A DNA stretch of 15,245 nucleotides from UBA11606 sp964513285 (GTDB taxonomy: Bacteria; Actinomycetota; Acidimicrobiia; Acidimicrobiales; Aldehydirespiratoraceae): NCBI GenBank assembly GCA_964513285.1, contig CAZEML010000097.1:1-15245 (forward strand), read 5' to 3'. Below the pieces are notes generated by a model. That model did no database searches. It had not been told where the DNA came from and saw only the letters and a program-made list of their open reading frames with translations. Every line of letters begins with the position of its first letter. Positions within the stretch are counted from its first letter, which is position 1. This document shows, piece after piece, positions 14,763-15,245 of the stretch. The position numbers and the translations under genes were made by a program.

Positions 14763-15232
14763 TCGTCGCCGCCCGTCTGGCCACGCCGGACGATCTCGAG
14801 CTGATCGCCCAGATGGCCGGCGACGCCATCGAGGAGCTCCGACCTCTGCGCGGGGGTCAGGTGTGGGCGAACACCGACGCCCGGACCGAGCCGCTGATCG
14901 ACGGCCTGCGCGATGAGTTGGCCGCGCCGGATGCGGCGGTCTTCGTGGGGACGATCGACGACGCACCCGTGGGATATGCCGCGGCCCACGAGCGCGGCCT
15001 CCACGACGGTTCGGCCATGGCCCGGATCACCGACCTCTATGTGATCCCCGACGCCCGCAAGGTCGGCATCGGGGAGGCGTTGATCCTCGCGGTGGAGGGA
15101 TGGGCCCGCGACCACGGGCTGGTCGCCCTCGACTCGGTGGCGCTGCCCGGCGACCGCGACACCAAGAACTTCTTCGAGACGGGCGGGCTGGTCGCCCGCG
15201 CGCCCGAGGTCCATCGCCGCATCGAGGCGTGA
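14759..15232 (+). CDS. GNAT-family N-acetyltransferase
   Basis: This complete 157-residue protein has the GNAT fold. Motif A is visible as RITDLYVIPDARKVGIGEAL (about 89-108), with the acetyl-CoA pyrophosphate loop R100-x-x-G103-x-G105. The late motif B reads VALPGDRDTKNFFETGGLVA, where N-F-F-E-T-G-G replaces the common x-F-Y-x-x-x-G-F. The N-terminal part (ARLATPDDLELIAQMAGDAIEEL) matches the usual first strand and helix. The acceptor substrate cannot be predicted. The GTG start overlaps the preceding stop as GTGA, indicating coupled translation with the 146-residue protein. Thirteen nucleotides remain after its stop, with no visible feature. Confidence 0.86.
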   Translation: MIVAARLATPDDLELIAQMAGDAIEELRPLRGGQVWANTDARTEPLIDGLRDELAAPDAAVFVGTIDDAPVGYAAAHERGLHDGSAMARITDLYVIPDARKVGIGEALILAVEGWARDHGLVALDSVALPGDRDTKNFFETGGLVARAPEVHRRIEA

Positions 15233-15245
15233 ACCCACCGGCCCG

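Overview
The window reads as chromosomal DNA from a high-GC actinobacterium. Codons are strongly G/C-ending, GTG starts are frequent, and the left half carries the Pup-ligation, PafBC, Tat and HelY gene group typical of Actinobacteria. Protein sequences and small-gene content look most like the class Acidimicrobiia (Ilumatobacter-type marine lineages). That placement is an inference from family resemblance, not from a marker gene. No tRNA, rRNA, CRISPR array, insertion sequence or phage gene was found.

Layout. Positions 1-2993 hold the 3' part of pafA (Pup-protein ligase), then pafB and pafC (WYL-domain regulators), packed as one operon. Positions 3031-3783 encode signal peptidase I. It converges on the only reverse-strand gene, a glycerophosphodiester phosphodiesterase (3802-4524). 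Next come a 110-residue zinc-ribbon protein and an 87-residue membrane-anchored protein. Positions 5350-9639 hold a TatA/TatB-type protein, TatC, a HelY/Ski2-like RNA helicase and a shortened diacylglycerol-kinase-like protein; the last three junctions are tight or overlapping. Positions 9679-12489 hold an M20 amidohydrolase and a 539-residue protein made of two ThyX-like halves. The right end carries a membrane-anchored LysM protein with a degenerate transglycosylase-like domain, a very acidic zinc-ribbon protein, a small conserved protein and a GNAT acetyltransferase; the last two overlap by GTGA.

How the genes fit together. In Mycobacterium tuberculosis the order is pafA-pafB-pafC-tatA-tatC-helY. 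Here the same order is kept, but four genes including signal peptidase I sit between pafC and the tat genes. The region therefore groups pupylation, the PafBC DNA-damage regulator, protein export with its peptidase, and RNA processing. The more unusual content lies to the right: the double ThyX-like protein, in which the flavin/nucleotide signature appears divided between the halves; a transglycosylase-like domain without its glutamate; and a lipid-kinase fold without its ATP loop.

A recurrent promoter signature is visible. Four start codons (3031, 5077, 5350, 9679) are preceded by a CGNTANNNT element ending exactly 6 nt before the start codon, which implies leaderless mRNAs. Related elements occur before 10870 and 12572.
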